This document shows, in pieces, positions 28,572-37,122 of a DNA stretch of 64,000 bases. Both the position numbers and the translations under genes were made by a program. Each line of letters begins with the position of its first letter. Within the stretch, counting starts at the first letter, position 1. The notes beneath the pieces were generated by a model, which was not told the DNA's origin, did no database searches, and worked only from the letters and a program-made list of their open reading frames with translations. The stretch comes from Streptomyces aurantiacus JA 4570 (GTDB lineage: Bacteria > Actinomycetota > Actinomycetes > Streptomycetales > Streptomycetaceae), in assembly GCF_000414115.1 (NCBI RefSeq), contig NZ_AOPZ01000069.1, forward strand, positions 50,595 through 114,594. Direction: 5' to 3'.

Positions 28572-28841
28572 GCCAGGGCCGAGGGTGTCACCGCCGCCGA
28601 TCTGGCCCCCTACGCCAAGGGTGTCGCCGCTCTCCTGCCCGACGTGATCGACGCCTTCGCCGAGCAGGTCGACGCCGGCAGCTACCTCGCCCAGGGCTCC
28701 AACCTCCGCTCGGCGGCGGCCATCATGTCCCACGTCCTCGACGCCTCCCACGACATCGCCCTCCGGGGCATGGCGGCCGGGTACGCGGACGACTCCTACG
28801 CGCACGTCGCCGAACTCCTCCGCCATGGCGATGGCGCATAG
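28572..28841 (+). pseudogene. NAD(P)-binding oxidoreductase (imine-reductase-like), C-terminal fragment
   Basis: About 89 codons to a TAG encode EGVTAADLAPYAKG, LLPDVIDAFAEQVDAG, AAAIMSHVLDAS and a final AELLRHGDGA. This matches the C-terminal helical domain of 6PGDH-type imine reductase/beta-hydroxyacid dehydrogenase proteins; the whole N-terminal Rossmann domain is missing. It begins 25 bases from the HxlR fragment, so the original intergenic promoter was lost too. Confidence 0.7.
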
Positions 28842-28864
28842 ATATGCGTGCGACCGAAAAGTCA

Positions 28865-28894
28865 TTGACGGTCAGTCGGCCGCCTTCTTATGCT
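28865..28894 (+). promoter_or_regulatory. Promoter giving a leaderless transcript
   Basis: TTGACG (28865-28870), 18 bases, TATGCT (28889-28894) is a strong consensus promoter. Only eight bases separate the -10 box from the ATG at 28903, and no Shine-Dalgarno is present, so transcription should start at or next to the start codon. Confidence 0.6.
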
Positions 28895-28902
28895 CGCCGC
28901 TC

Positions 28903-29505
28903 ATGGAGCTGATCCAGAACACCTCAGATCTCTCAGCCTATCTTGCCGCTGACGAAGCCATCGATCACACGCATCCGCTGGTCCGGGACACTGCTGCCCG
29001 CCTGGCCAGGACTGCCACCGATTCATACGTATACGCTCGCGCGGCCTTCGAGTTCGTCCGCGACACCATTCCGCACTCGGCGGACTCCGGCGACACGCGC
29101 GTGACCTGGCGTGCCTCCGACGTCCTGGAGCAGGGCACCGGCGTCTGTCACGCCAAGGCGCACGCGCTCGCCGCGCTGCTGCGCGCCGAGGACATCCCCA
29201 CGGCGCTCTGCTATCAGCGGCTGGTGCACGACGACGGCAGCGGATTCGTCCTCCACGGCCTGGTCGCCGTCCGGTTCGACGGCGCCTGGCACCGGCAGGA
29301 CTGCCGCGGCAACAAGCCGGGCGTGGACGCGCGGTTCTCCCTCGACGGGGAGCGCCTGGCGTTCCCCGTGGACACGGCGGCCGGTGAGGTCGACTACCCG
29401 ACGCTGTTCGCGGCGCCGAGCCCCGCGCTGCTGGACGTCTTCAGGCGGGCCCCGGACCGGCCGTATCTGTGGAAGACGCTGCCTGACGAACTGCCCGAGG
29501 GGTAG
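28903..29505 (+). CDS. Transglutaminase-like cysteine protease domain protein
   Basis: 200 residues. The catalytic triad region is visible: Cys in GTGVCHAKAHALAALLRA, His in FVLHGLVAVRF and Asp in RQDCRGNK, the transglutaminase-core order. No signal peptide, so cytosolic. Family members include peptidases and peptide N-glycanase-like enzymes. The start has no RBS but an ideal promoter for leaderless translation; an upstream in-frame ATG would fall inside that promoter. Confidence 0.85.
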   Translation: MELIQNTSDLSAYLAADEAIDHTHPLVRDTAARLARTATDSYVYARAAFEFVRDTIPHSADSGDTRVTWRASDVLEQGTGVCHAKAHALAALLRAEDIPTALCYQRLVHDDGSGFVLHGLVAVRFDGAWHRQDCRGNKPGVDARFSLDGERLAFPVDTAAGEVDYPTLFAAPSPALLDVFRRAPDRPYLWKTLPDELPEG

Positions 29506-29719
29506 GGCTGAAGGGCTGCCCGCGTAGGCGATTCATCGGATGTGGTGAGGGTGCAGGGCTGGCTTCTGCACCCTCAAGCCCTCTGGTACGTCAGTGGATT
29601 GCCGAGTCATCGGACCTATTCTCGTCCGATTCCTTGACGTGCCCCCGGCTCGCCCCGGATGCTGCCAGCGGCGTGCCCCAACTCGCCCTGCCCACGCACC
29701 CGTTGGAAAGGCCGACGTC

Positions 29720-31963
29720 ATGACACCGATCTCGCGGCGCGCGTTCGTCGCAAGCACCTCAGGAGCCCTGGTCGCGGCGGGCTCTGCCGTCGCGTGGGGC
29801 AGACCGGCGGCCGTGGCCCCGGACGACGTGCACGGCGCGCTGCTGCGCGACGCCGCGATGGTGTGGAAGCGCCTGCCCGGCAGTTGGCAGGAGGGGCCGT
29901 TCCTCGGTAACGGCTTCCTCGCCGCGCACCTGTACGCGAAGCCCGGCGAGGGCAACGTACTGCGGGTCATGATCAACCATTCGCACGTACAGGACCAGCG
30001 CGGCCAGTGGGAGGCCGCGATCGGCTACTCCCGCCTGGGCGTCGGCTACTTGACGCTGACCTTCGCGGGCACCATCACCGGCGTCGACTGGCGGCTCGAC
30101 CTCGACAACGCCGAGCTGACCGGGACCGTCACCACGGCGCGCGGAAGTGCCCGGTTCACGGTCCTGATCCTCAGTCACGAGGACGTGCTCCTCGCCTCGT
30201 TGGGGCCGAGCGCCGGTGAGGAGACGGCCGCCTGGGGCTTCGCCGCGCTGCCCTCGCACACCACCCGCACCACCCGCGTCCCGCCCGACTACACCGCTAA
30301 CCCGGACCCCACCACCGGCCCTGGCTTCGTCGAGCAGCCCCTGCACGCGGGTGGCGGCTACACCACCGCCTGGCGCGAGGTCCGCTCCGGTACGAAACGG
30401 CTGCTCGCCGCCACCATCGCGTACGGACACCCGGAGTCCACGGGGCGCGAGCAGGCCGTACGCACGGTGCGGCGCGCCCTCGACGGCTCGCCCGCGCGGG
30501 CCATCGCCCGGCACCGGGACTGGTGGCACGCCTTCTACCGGCGCAGCTTCGTGTCCGTGCCCGACAAGAAGGTGCAGCGGTTCTACTGGATCCAGCTCTA
30601 CAAGCTGGCCTGCGCGACGCGCAGCCACGGGCCGGTCACCCCGGTGTTCGGGCCGTGGTTCCCGGAGAGCGGCAACAACTGGACCAGCATCTGGTGGAAC
30701 ACCAACGTCCAGGTGACGTATCCGGTCGCCAACGGCTCCAACCACCGTGAACTCGACGCCGTCACGCCGGCGTTCGCGAAGTTCCACCAGAACCTGGAGT
30801 CCAACGTCCGGCCGGAGCTGCGTGACGGCGAGACCTACGCCCTGTGCCACCCCGGCGACTGGAAACTGCGCTCCGGGCCCCGCTACGTCGGCGTCCCGGG
30901 CCTGAGCCCCAACGACCACACCGGCAACCTCACTTGGGCGCTGCACAACGCCTGGGTCACCTACCGCCACCACATGGACGACGACGTCCTGCGGCACGTC
31001 ATCCGCCCCGTCCTCACCAAGGCCGTCAACTACTACGCCCGCCACCTCGCCGAGGGCTCGGACGGCCGCCTCCACCTGCCCGAGACCCGTTCGCCGGAGT
31101 ACGCGAACGCCGCCGACTGCACCTACGACCTCTCCCTCCTGCGGTGGGGCGTGGGCGCACTGCTCGACTCCGTACGCAGGCTGCGCAGCGGCGATCCGCA
31201 CGAGAAGCAGTGGCGCGACATCCGAGACCGGCTCGTGCCGTACCACGAGAACGAGGACGGCGTCATGATCGGCGCCGGAGTGCCGCTCGCCGACTCGCAC
31301 CGCCACTTCTCGCATCTGCTGTGGCTCTATCCGCTCCAGGAGAAGCTCGACCGGCGCACCTTCGACCACTGGACGAGCAGGCAGGAGCGCTGGCACGGCT
31401 ACAGCTACGCGGCGGCCTCCTCCATGGAGACGCTCTTCGGCAAGCCCGAACAGGCGCTGCGCCACCTGCGTTTCTTCCTGGACGGCAACGTCACGGACAA
31501 GTGCGCGATGACGCCCAACACCATGTACCGGGAGGGCTCGAACTTCGCCCTGGAGAGCTCGATCAGCGCCGGGCAGTCGCTCTTCGACATGCTGACGCAG
31601 AGCCACGGGGGAGTCGTGAAGGTCTTTCCCGCGGTGTCCGGGACGTGGCGGGACGCCAGTCTGCAGCGGGTGCGCACGCAGGGCGCGTTCCTGGTCGACG
31701 CCTCGCGGCGCGGCGGGCGCACGGAGTGGATCCGGGTGGAGAGCGAGGCCGGGGAACCGCTGCGGCTGCGGCACGGCATCGCGGGCGCGATCGACGTGCG
31801 CGACGAACGCGGACGGCCGCTGCCGTACTCGGGACGGGACGTCATCAGCGTGCCGCTGCGGCGCGGGCAGGCTGTAGTGGTCACGCCCAAGGGATCCCGG
31901 CCGTCGCCGCACCCGCGCGACGTACCGGCGAATGGCACGGAACCGGCGTGGGGGCTGCCGTAG
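29720..31963 (+). CDS. Tat-exported GH95-like glycoside hydrolase
   Basis: 747 residues from an ATG with GGAAAGG eight bases upstream. The N-terminus ISRRAFVASTSGALVAAG is a twin-arginine signal. The body is an N-terminal beta-sandwich followed by an alpha/alpha barrel; HRHFSHLLWLYP and GNNWTSIWWNTNVQVTYP resemble GH95 alpha-L-fucosidase motifs. C-terminal beta domain ends WIRVESEAGEP. The substrate may be a fucosylated or related plant or algal glycan. It stands alone without a transporter. Confidence 0.8.
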   Translation: MTPISRRAFVASTSGALVAAGSAVAWGRPAAVAPDDVHGALLRDAAMVWKRLPGSWQEGPFLGNGFLAAHLYAKPGEGNVLRVMINHSHVQDQRGQWEAAIGYSRLGVGYLTLTFAGTITGVDWRLDLDNAELTGTVTTARGSARFTVLILSHEDVLLASLGPSAGEETAAWGFAALPSHTTRTTRVPPDYTANPDPTTGPGFVEQPLHAGGGYTTAWREVRSGTKRLLAATIAYGHPESTGREQAVRTVRRALDGSPARAIARHRDWWHAFYRRSFVSVPDKKVQRFYWIQLYKLACATRSHGPVTPVFGPWFPESGNNWTSIWWNTNVQVTYPVANGSNHRELDAVTPAFAKFHQNLESNVRPELRDGETYALCHPGDWKLRSGPRYVGVPGLSPNDHTGNLTWALHNAWVTYRHHMDDDVLRHVIRPVLTKAVNYYARHLAEGSDGRLHLPETRSPEYANAADCTYDLSLLRWGVGALLDSVRRLRSGDPHEKQWRDIRDRLVPYHENEDGVMIGAGVPLADSHRHFSHLLWLYPLQEKLDRRTFDHWTSRQERWHGYSYAAASSMETLFGKPEQALRHLRFFLDGNVTDKCAMTPNTMYREGSNFALESSISAGQSLFDMLTQSHGGVVKVFPAVSGTWRDASLQRVRTQGAFLVDASRRGGRTEWIRVESEAGEPLRLRHGIAGAIDVRDERGRPLPYSGRDVISVPLRRGQAVVVTPKGSRPSPHPRDVPANGTEPAWGLP

Positions 31964-32094
31964 GGGTTCTCCGTACGGGGCGGGCTCGGGCCCGGAGCTC
32001 GGGGCCGCTACGGAGAGCCGGGAAAGTCCAGCACGGTGCACTAGGCGGTGCTCTATGCTGTACTTCCGTCGATCCCCGCGAACCAAGGCAGACC

Positions 32095-32784
32095 ATGACG
32101 CTCACCCTCACCGTGTCCGACGAGGTGCGCACGCTCGCGCCCGGCTTCACCCACGTCGCCATCGAGGCGTACGACCTCGCCGGCGGCCCCAGCACCGACG
32201 GCACGTCGGCCCTGCTCGACGACGCCGCCCGCCGCCTGGCCGCGCGCCTCGACGGGCGTGCCCCGCACGAGGACCCGCACATGGTGGCTTGGCGCGCCGC
32301 GTACACGGCCTTCGGCGCCAAGCCCTCGCGCACCCGCAACTCCGCCGAGGCGCTGGCCAAGCGGGCGCTCGCGGACGGCGGGCTGCCGAGGATCAACGCG
32401 CTGGTCGACGTCTACAACGCGATCAGCGTGGCCCACCTGATCCCCGTCGGCGGCGAGGACCTGGACCGCATCAAGGGCGACATGCGGCTGGTGCGGGCCA
32501 CCGGTGACGAGGACTTCGTGACGATGGCGGCGGGCGAGCCGGTCGTCGAGCACCCGGAGCCGGGCGAGGTCGTCTGGCGGGACGAGGAGGGCGTCACCTG
32601 CCGCCGCTGGAACTGGCGGCAGGGCCCCCGCACCCGCCTCACGGAGGAGACCGTGAACGCGATCTTCCTGCTCGAGGGCATGGGGCCGGACGCGGGCCTG
32701 GCGGCGGCGGGCGCCGAACTCGCCGAACTCCTGGAGAAGGTCAGCCCCGGGGCGCGGATCACCGTGCACGGGCCGACGGGCTGA
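32095..32784 (+). CDS. B3/B4 tRNA-binding domain protein
   Basis: 229 residues, a single B3/4 domain like that of the phenylalanyl-tRNA synthetase beta chain: FGAKPSRTRNSAEALAKRAL, LPRINALVDVYNAISV and IPVGGEDLDRIKGD. Free-standing copies are thought to edit misacylated tRNA. The ATG has AAGG six bases upstream. Convergent with the plsC-like gene. Confidence 0.87.
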   Translation: MTLTLTVSDEVRTLAPGFTHVAIEAYDLAGGPSTDGTSALLDDAARRLAARLDGRAPHEDPHMVAWRAAYTAFGAKPSRTRNSAEALAKRALADGGLPRINALVDVYNAISVAHLIPVGGEDLDRIKGDMRLVRATGDEDFVTMAAGEPVVEHPEPGEVVWRDEEGVTCRRWNWRQGPRTRLTEETVNAIFLLEGMGPDAGLAAAGAELAELLEKVSPGARITVHGPTG

Positions 32785-32860
32785 CGGGCCGACCGGCACC
32801 GGCTCACCGGGGCCGCACAGCCGGGGCGGCCCCGGGCGAACCCCGGGCGGCCTTGGTGCG

Positions 32861-33589
32861 TCAGAGCGCTTCGGCGGCGCGGACCTCGGCCGGCGTCGGG
32901 GCCGTGCCCCCGAGGTGGGCCGGCATCCACCAGGTGTCCTCCGGGCCCTTGGGGCGCACGGGGTAGGCGCGCTGCGCGGCCTCCAGGAGCTCCTGGCAGC
33001 GCTCGCGCAGGCGCCGCGTGATCGCGCCCGCGTACTGGTCCTTGGGGGCCTCCACGCGCTCGCCGACGCGGATCGTGATCGGGATGTGCTGCCGCTTGAA
33101 GTTGCGCGGGTGGCCCTTCGTCCACAGCCGCTGCGTGCCCCACAGCGCCATCGGGATCAGCGGGACGCCGGCCTCCTGCGCCATGCGCGCGGCGCCCGAC
33201 TTGAACGACTTCAGCGTGAACGACTGCGAGATCGTCGCCTCGGGGAAGACGCCGATGATCTCTCCGGAGCGGAGCGAGTCCAGCGCGTGGGCGTAGGCCG
33301 TCTCGCCCTGGTTGCGGTCCACCGGGATGTGCTTCATGCCGCGCATCAGCGGGCCGGAGATCTTGTGACGGAACACCGACTCCTTGGCCATGAAGCGCAC
33401 CAGGCGCTTCTGGGGCAGCGCCGCGAGGCCGTCGAAGATGAAGTCCAGGTAGCTGATGTGGTTGCTCACCAGGACCGCCCCGCCCGTGCGCGGAATGTTC
33501 TCGGACCCCTTGCAGTCGATCTTCAGATCCAGCGCCTTGAAGAGGGTCTTGGCGGCGCCGATGACCGGTCGGTAGACGAGTTCTGCCAT
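32861..33589 (-). CDS. 1-acylglycerol-3-phosphate O-acyltransferase (PlsC family)
   Basis: 242 residues. Motif I NHISYLDFIF (HX4D), motif II MKHIPVDRNQG, motif III FPEATIS, motif IV LIPMALWGTQRLW. Unlike the other copy at 21289, motif III has Ala in place of Gly (EAT). Likely a lysophospholipid acyltransferase of the inner membrane face. Confidence 0.88.
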   Translation of the reverse strand: MAELVYRPVIGAAKTLFKALDLKIDCKGSENIPRTGGAVLVSNHISYLDFIFDGLAALPQKRLVRFMAKESVFRHKISGPLMRGMKHIPVDRNQGETAYAHALDSLRSGEIIGVFPEATISQSFTLKSFKSGAARMAQEAGVPLIPMALWGTQRLWTKGHPRNFKRQHIPITIRVGERVEAPKDQYAGAITRRLRERCQELLEAAQRAYPVRPKGPEDTWWMPAHLGGTAPTPAEVRAAEAL

Positions 33590-33852
33590 GGGTGGGGAGG
33601 GCCCTTCGTCTCTGCCGGGGGAGAGGGCCCTCGGCGGAAAGCTAAGTTACGGATCCGTAGGGTCTACGGCTCCGCCAGATCGTGCCCCAAGAACGAGCGA
33701 CTGGCCAGCGATGGTGCCCGTATCGCGCGAGATTCTCGTCACGTCGGAATCTTTCCGCAAGAGCGCGTGCTCTAGGAAAAGACGTATGCGATGCCCTTGG
33801 TACGAGGGCGAAGGAAGCCTCCGGTGGGGGCGGGGAAAGGTGGGAGGCACGC

Positions 33853-34188
33853 GTGACAGGAGTGCGCTCGGGCGAGGCCGGTGGGCGGCTCGGCGCGGCG
33901 GAACTCGGCACGGAGCTGGGCGACAGGGCCACGCTCGTCCAGTTCTCCAGCGCGTTCTGCCAGCCGTGCCGGGCCACGCGCAGGGTGCTCGCCGACGTCG
34001 CCGCCCTGGTCCCCGGTGTGGCGCACGTGGAGATCGACGCCGAGGGGGCCCTCGATCTCGTACGCGCCCTGCGCATCGACAGGACACCGACGGTGCTCGT
34101 CCTCGACACCGAGGGCCGCGAGGTGCGCCGCGCGGCGGGACAGCCGCGCAAGGCGGATGTGATCGCGGCGCTGGGGGCGGCGATATGA
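33853..34188 (+). CDS. Thioredoxin family protein
   Basis: 111 residues from a GTG with GGGAGG five bases upstream. The redox motif is SSAFCQPCRAT (CxxC), then VAHVEIDAEG and a cis-Pro in RIDRTPTVLVLD. No signal sequence. A small repeat-built ORF starts in its stop codon (ATGA). The partner is unknown. Confidence 0.87.
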   Translation: MTGVRSGEAGGRLGAAELGTELGDRATLVQFSSAFCQPCRATRRVLADVAALVPGVAHVEIDAEGALDLVRALRIDRTPTVLVLDTEGREVRRAAGQPRKADVIAALGAAI

Positions 34189-34271
34189 CCATGGGCGACA
34201 CGGCTGCGGGCGTGACCATGGGCGACGCGGCTGAGGGCGTGACCAAGGCCGACATGACCATGAGGGCGTGA
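34185..34271 (+). CDS. Possible 28-residue repeat peptide
   Basis: ATG overlaps the thioredoxin stop (ATGA). The frame is three consecutive 27-base units giving MTMGDTAAG, VTMGDAAEG and VTKADMTMR, then Ala and stop. The coupling favours translation, but the frame could equally be a by-product of a short tandem repeat. No family is recognised. Confidence 0.3.
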   Translation: MTMGDTAAGVTMGDAAEGVTKADMTMRA

Positions 34272-34333
34272 TGGATCTTTCATATCCCGGAACGGACTTG
34301 ACTGTACGTGGCACCTGTCGTCAGCCTGCTGAC

Positions 34334-34414
34334 ATGCCTCCGGAGCTCCTTCTCTTCGAGCGTGTCCACGTGGACCTCGCGCGCCATGCCAGTGCGCGCT
34401 GTCGGTCCCGCTGA
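34334..34414 (+). CDS. Putative cysteine-type leader peptide
   Basis: 26 codons ending FERVHVDLARHASARCRSR-stop. The block HVDLxRxxSAxCR is the signature I know from short actinobacterial leader peptides that precede sulfur- and redox-related genes and are thought to act in cysteine- or translation-dependent attenuation. It lies 45 bases upstream of the flavin reductase gene in the same direction. TTGACT at 34298-34303 could be its -35 box. The start codon is uncertain. Confidence 0.6.
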   Translation: MPPELLLFERVHVDLARHASARCRSR

Positions 34415-34459
34415 GCAGCCACGGACCCGCTCGTACCCCCGGCAGAAGGACACAACTCC

Positions 34460-34966
34460 ATGACGGCCACGCCCGACCTCTCCGCTCCCCGGCTCGCCGG
34501 CCCCGACCTGCTGCGCTCCGTCTTCCGGCGACACGCCGCCGGAGTCGCCGTGATCACCGCCCGGGACGCGGACCCCGTCGGCTTCACCGCCACCTCGCTC
34601 ACCTCGGTCTCCGCCGAACCGCCGATGATCTCCTTCGGCATCGGCACCGGGGCCTCCAGCTGGCCCGTGATCTCCCGGGCCGAACACGTCGGCGTCCACA
34701 TCCTCGGCGAGCACCAGCACGAACTCGCCACCACCTTCGCGCGCAGCGGCGCCGACCGCTTCGGCGCGCCCACGCGCTGGTCCAAGGGGCCGCACGGCGT
34801 GCCCGTGCTCGACGGCGTGCTCGCGTGGCTGGTGTGCCGGATCGTGGCGCGGGTGCCCGCCGGTGACCACCGGGTGGTGCTCGCCGAGGTGCTCGCCGGT
34901 GACTCCGAGGGGGCGGGCCGCCCGCTGCTGTACCACCAGGGACGCTTCAACGCGCTGCGTGACTGA
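34460..34966 (+). CDS. Flavin reductase family protein
   Basis: 168 residues. LRSVFRRHAAGVAVITARD, FTATSLTSVSAEPPMISFGI and VHILGEHQHELATTFA are the FMN-binding flavin reductase-like pattern, and HRVVLAEVLAG closes it. Reduces FMN or is a partner of FMNH2-dependent monooxygenases. AAGGA lies nine bases before the ATG. The leader peptide upstream suggests sulfur-linked control. Confidence 0.88.
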   Translation: MTATPDLSAPRLAGPDLLRSVFRRHAAGVAVITARDADPVGFTATSLTSVSAEPPMISFGIGTGASSWPVISRAEHVGVHILGEHQHELATTFARSGADRFGAPTRWSKGPHGVPVLDGVLAWLVCRIVARVPAGDHRVVLAEVLAGDSEGAGRPLLYHQGRFNALRD

Positions 34967-35060
34967 GAGTTCCCGATGACGCGTGGTGCGCGCGATTACG
35001 GAGCGTTGCAAAGGTCACAGTTCAAAGCGCTTGCTTAGAGGGAATGTACTGGGTGTACTC

Positions 35061-35186
35061 ATGAGTAATATTCCGGTTGGAGCGGGGTCAGCCCCAACCG
35101 GGACCCGCCGCTTCAGGCGCCTATGCTGCCTGCAAGAAGGCAGTGGCCCGATGCCGGGGCAGCAGCCCAGTAATGACGATGTGTAG
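35061..35186 (+). promoter_or_regulatory. Structured leader or 41-codon ORF before etfB
   Basis: An open frame MSNIPVGAGSAPTGTRRF...NDDV of 41 codons ends ten bases before etfB. The DNA also folds well: GGTTGG/CCAACC around 35078-35101 and CTGCC/GGCAG around 35125-35145. Either a small leader peptide, an attenuator or an RNA element would fit. A palindrome AAGCGCTT lies upstream near 35026. I do not recognise a known riboswitch class. Confidence 0.35.
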
Positions 35187-35196
35187 GAGAGCCGGC

Positions 35197-35994
35197 GTGA
35201 GCTTGAGGATCGTTGTCTGTGTGAAGTACGTGCCCGACGCCACCGGCGACCGGCACTTCGCCGAGGACCTGACCGTCGACCGCGACGACGTGGACGGTCT
35301 GCTCTCGGAGCTCGACGAGTACGCGGTCGAGCAGGCCCTGCAGATCAAGGAAGCGGCGGACGACGACGCCGAGATCACGGTCCTCACCGTCGGCCCCGAG
35401 GACGCCAAGGACGCGCTGCGCAAGGCTCTTTCGATGGGCGCCGACAAGGCCGTCCACGTCGAGGACGACGACCTGCACGGCACCGACGTCATGGGCACCT
35501 CGCTGGTCCTGGCCAAGGCCGTCGAGGAGACCGGTTACGACCTCGTCATCGCCGGTATGGCCTCCACCGACGGCACCATGGGCGTGCTGCCCGCGATCCT
35601 CGCCGAGCGCCTGGGCGTGCCGCAGGTGACGCTGCTGTCCGAGGTCTCCGTCGAGGGCGGCGCGGGCGGTGTCGTCAAGGGCCGCCGTGACGGCGACACC
35701 GCGTCGGAGCAGCTGGAGGCGTCCCTGCCGGCCGTCGTGTCCGTGACGGACCAGTCGGGCGAGGCGCGCTACCCGTCCTTCAAGGGCATCATGGCCGCCA
35801 AGAAGAAGCCGGTGCAGTCGCTGGACCTGGACGACCTGGACATCGACGCCGAGACCGTCGGCCTCGAGGGCGCCTGGACGAAGGTCGACTCCGCCACCGA
35901 GCGTCCCGCGCGCACCGCGGGCACGATCGTCAAGGACGAGGGCGAGGGCGGCAAGCAGCTCGCCGAGTTCCTCGCCGGCCAGAAGTTCATCTGA
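35197..35994 (+). CDS. etfB: Electron transfer flavoprotein beta subunit
   Basis: 265 residues from a GTG with AGGAG seven bases upstream. LRIVVCVKYVPD starts the ETF beta fold; VEQALQIKEA, TVGPEDAKDALRKALSMGADKAVHV and the AMP-binding area GMASTDGTMGVLPAILAE are present. Pairs with EtfA (next gene, 69 bases on) to carry electrons from acyl-CoA dehydrogenases to the respiratory chain. Confidence 0.95.
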   Translation: MSLRIVVCVKYVPDATGDRHFAEDLTVDRDDVDGLLSELDEYAVEQALQIKEAADDDAEITVLTVGPEDAKDALRKALSMGADKAVHVEDDDLHGTDVMGTSLVLAKAVEETGYDLVIAGMASTDGTMGVLPAILAERLGVPQVTLLSEVSVEGGAGGVVKGRRDGDTASEQLEASLPAVVSVTDQSGEARYPSFKGIMAAKKKPVQSLDLDDLDIDAETVGLEGAWTKVDSATERPARTAGTIVKDEGEGGKQLAEFLAGQKFI

Positions 35995-36063
35995 GCTTCA
36001 GCCATCCCTCAACCACACGCTCTTCATTGGCGTTCCTTCGTAATCGCAGGAGATTGAAGTCCC

Positions 36064-37026
36064 ATGGCTGAAGTTCTCGTCTACGTCGACCACGTCGACG
36101 GCGCCGTCCGCAAGCCCACCCTGGAGCTGCTCACGCTGGCCCGCCGCATCGGTGAGCCCGTCGCCGTCGCGCTCGGCTCCGGCGCCGAGGCCACCGCCGC
36201 CACGCTCGCCGAGCACGGCGCGGTGAAGGTGCTCACCGCCGACGCCCCCGAGTTCGCCGACTACCTGGTCGTACCGAAGGTGGACGCCCTCCAGGCCGCG
36301 TACGACGCCGTCTCCCCGGCCGCCGTCCTGGTGCCGTCGTCCGCCGAGGGCAAGGAGATCGCGGCCCGCCTGGCGGTCCGCATCGAGTCCGGCATCATCA
36401 CCGACGCCGTCGACCTGGAGGCCGGCGACGAGGGTCCGGTGGCCACGCAGTCCGTGTTCGCGGCCGCGTTCACCACCAAGTCCCGCATCTCCAAGGGCAC
36501 CCCGGTCATCACCGTGAAGCCCAACTCGGCGCCGGTCGAGGCCGCCCCGGCCGCGGGCGCGGTCGAGGCCCTGTCCGTGTCGTTCTCCGCGCAGGCCACC
36601 GGCACCAAGGTCACCTCGCGCACCCCGCGCGAGTCGACCGGCCGCCCCGAGCTGACCGAGGCCGCGATCGTGGTCTCCGGCGGCCGCGGCGTCAACGGTG
36701 CCGAGAACTTCGCGATCATCGAGGGCCTCGCCGACTCGCTCGGTGCCGCGGTCGGCGCCTCCCGCGCCGCCGTCGACGCCGGCTGGTACCCGCACTCCAA
36801 CCAGGTCGGCCAGACCGGCAAGTCCGTGTCGCCGCAGCTCTACATCGCCTCCGGCATCTCCGGCGCGATCCAGCACCGCGCCGGCATGCAGACCTCGAAG
36901 ACCATCGTGGCCATCAACAAGGACGCCGAGGCCCCGATCTTCGACCTCGTCGACTACGGCGTGGTCGGCGACCTCTTCGAGGTCGTCCCGCAGCTCACCG
37001 AAGAGGTCAAGTCCCGCAAGGGCTGA
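36064..37026 (+). CDS. etfA: Electron transfer flavoprotein alpha subunit
   Basis: 320 residues. The C-terminal FAD domain is unmistakable: [53 protein letters not shown] and [22 protein letters not shown]. The N-terminal half matches the EtfB fold. AGGAG lies about eleven bases before the ATG. Operon with etfB; closed by the hairpin at 37052. Confidence 0.95.
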   Translation: MAEVLVYVDHVDGAVRKPTLELLTLARRIGEPVAVALGSGAEATAATLAEHGAVKVLTADAPEFADYLVVPKVDALQAAYDAVSPAAVLVPSSAEGKEIAARLAVRIESGIITDAVDLEAGDEGPVATQSVFAAAFTTKSRISKGTPVITVKPNSAPVEAAPAAGAVEALSVSFSAQATGTKVTSRTPRESTGRPELTEAAIVVSGGRGVNGAENFAIIEGLADSLGAAVGASRAAVDAGWYPHSNQVGQTGKSVSPQLYIASGISGAIQHRAGMQTSKTIVAINKDAEAPIFDLVDYGVVGDLFEVVPQLTEEVKSRKG

Positions 37027-37051
37027 CCCCGGCGGAGCCCGTTCAGTGGCC

Positions 37052-37090
37052 GAGGCCCCCGATTCCGCCGCGTGCGGAGACGGGGGCCTC
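37052..37090. terminator. Bidirectional terminator between etfA and the EEP gene
   Basis: GAGGCCCCCG (37052-37061) pairs with CGGGGGCCTC (37081-37090), with an inner CCGC/GCGG stem. It lies between the convergent genes and can serve both. Confidence 0.8.
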
Positions 37091-37122
37091 GTCGTGTCAC
37101 CGCGCCCGGCCCGGGCCCGCCG

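Noticed and set aside
29759..32086. 775-codon frame antisense to the GH95-like gene
   Set aside because: The sense strand has a Tat signal and clear motifs; the antisense product has none.
35061..35186. Cobalamin riboswitch in front of etfB
   Set aside because: I could not find the conserved cobalamin-box core, so only a structured leader is claimed.
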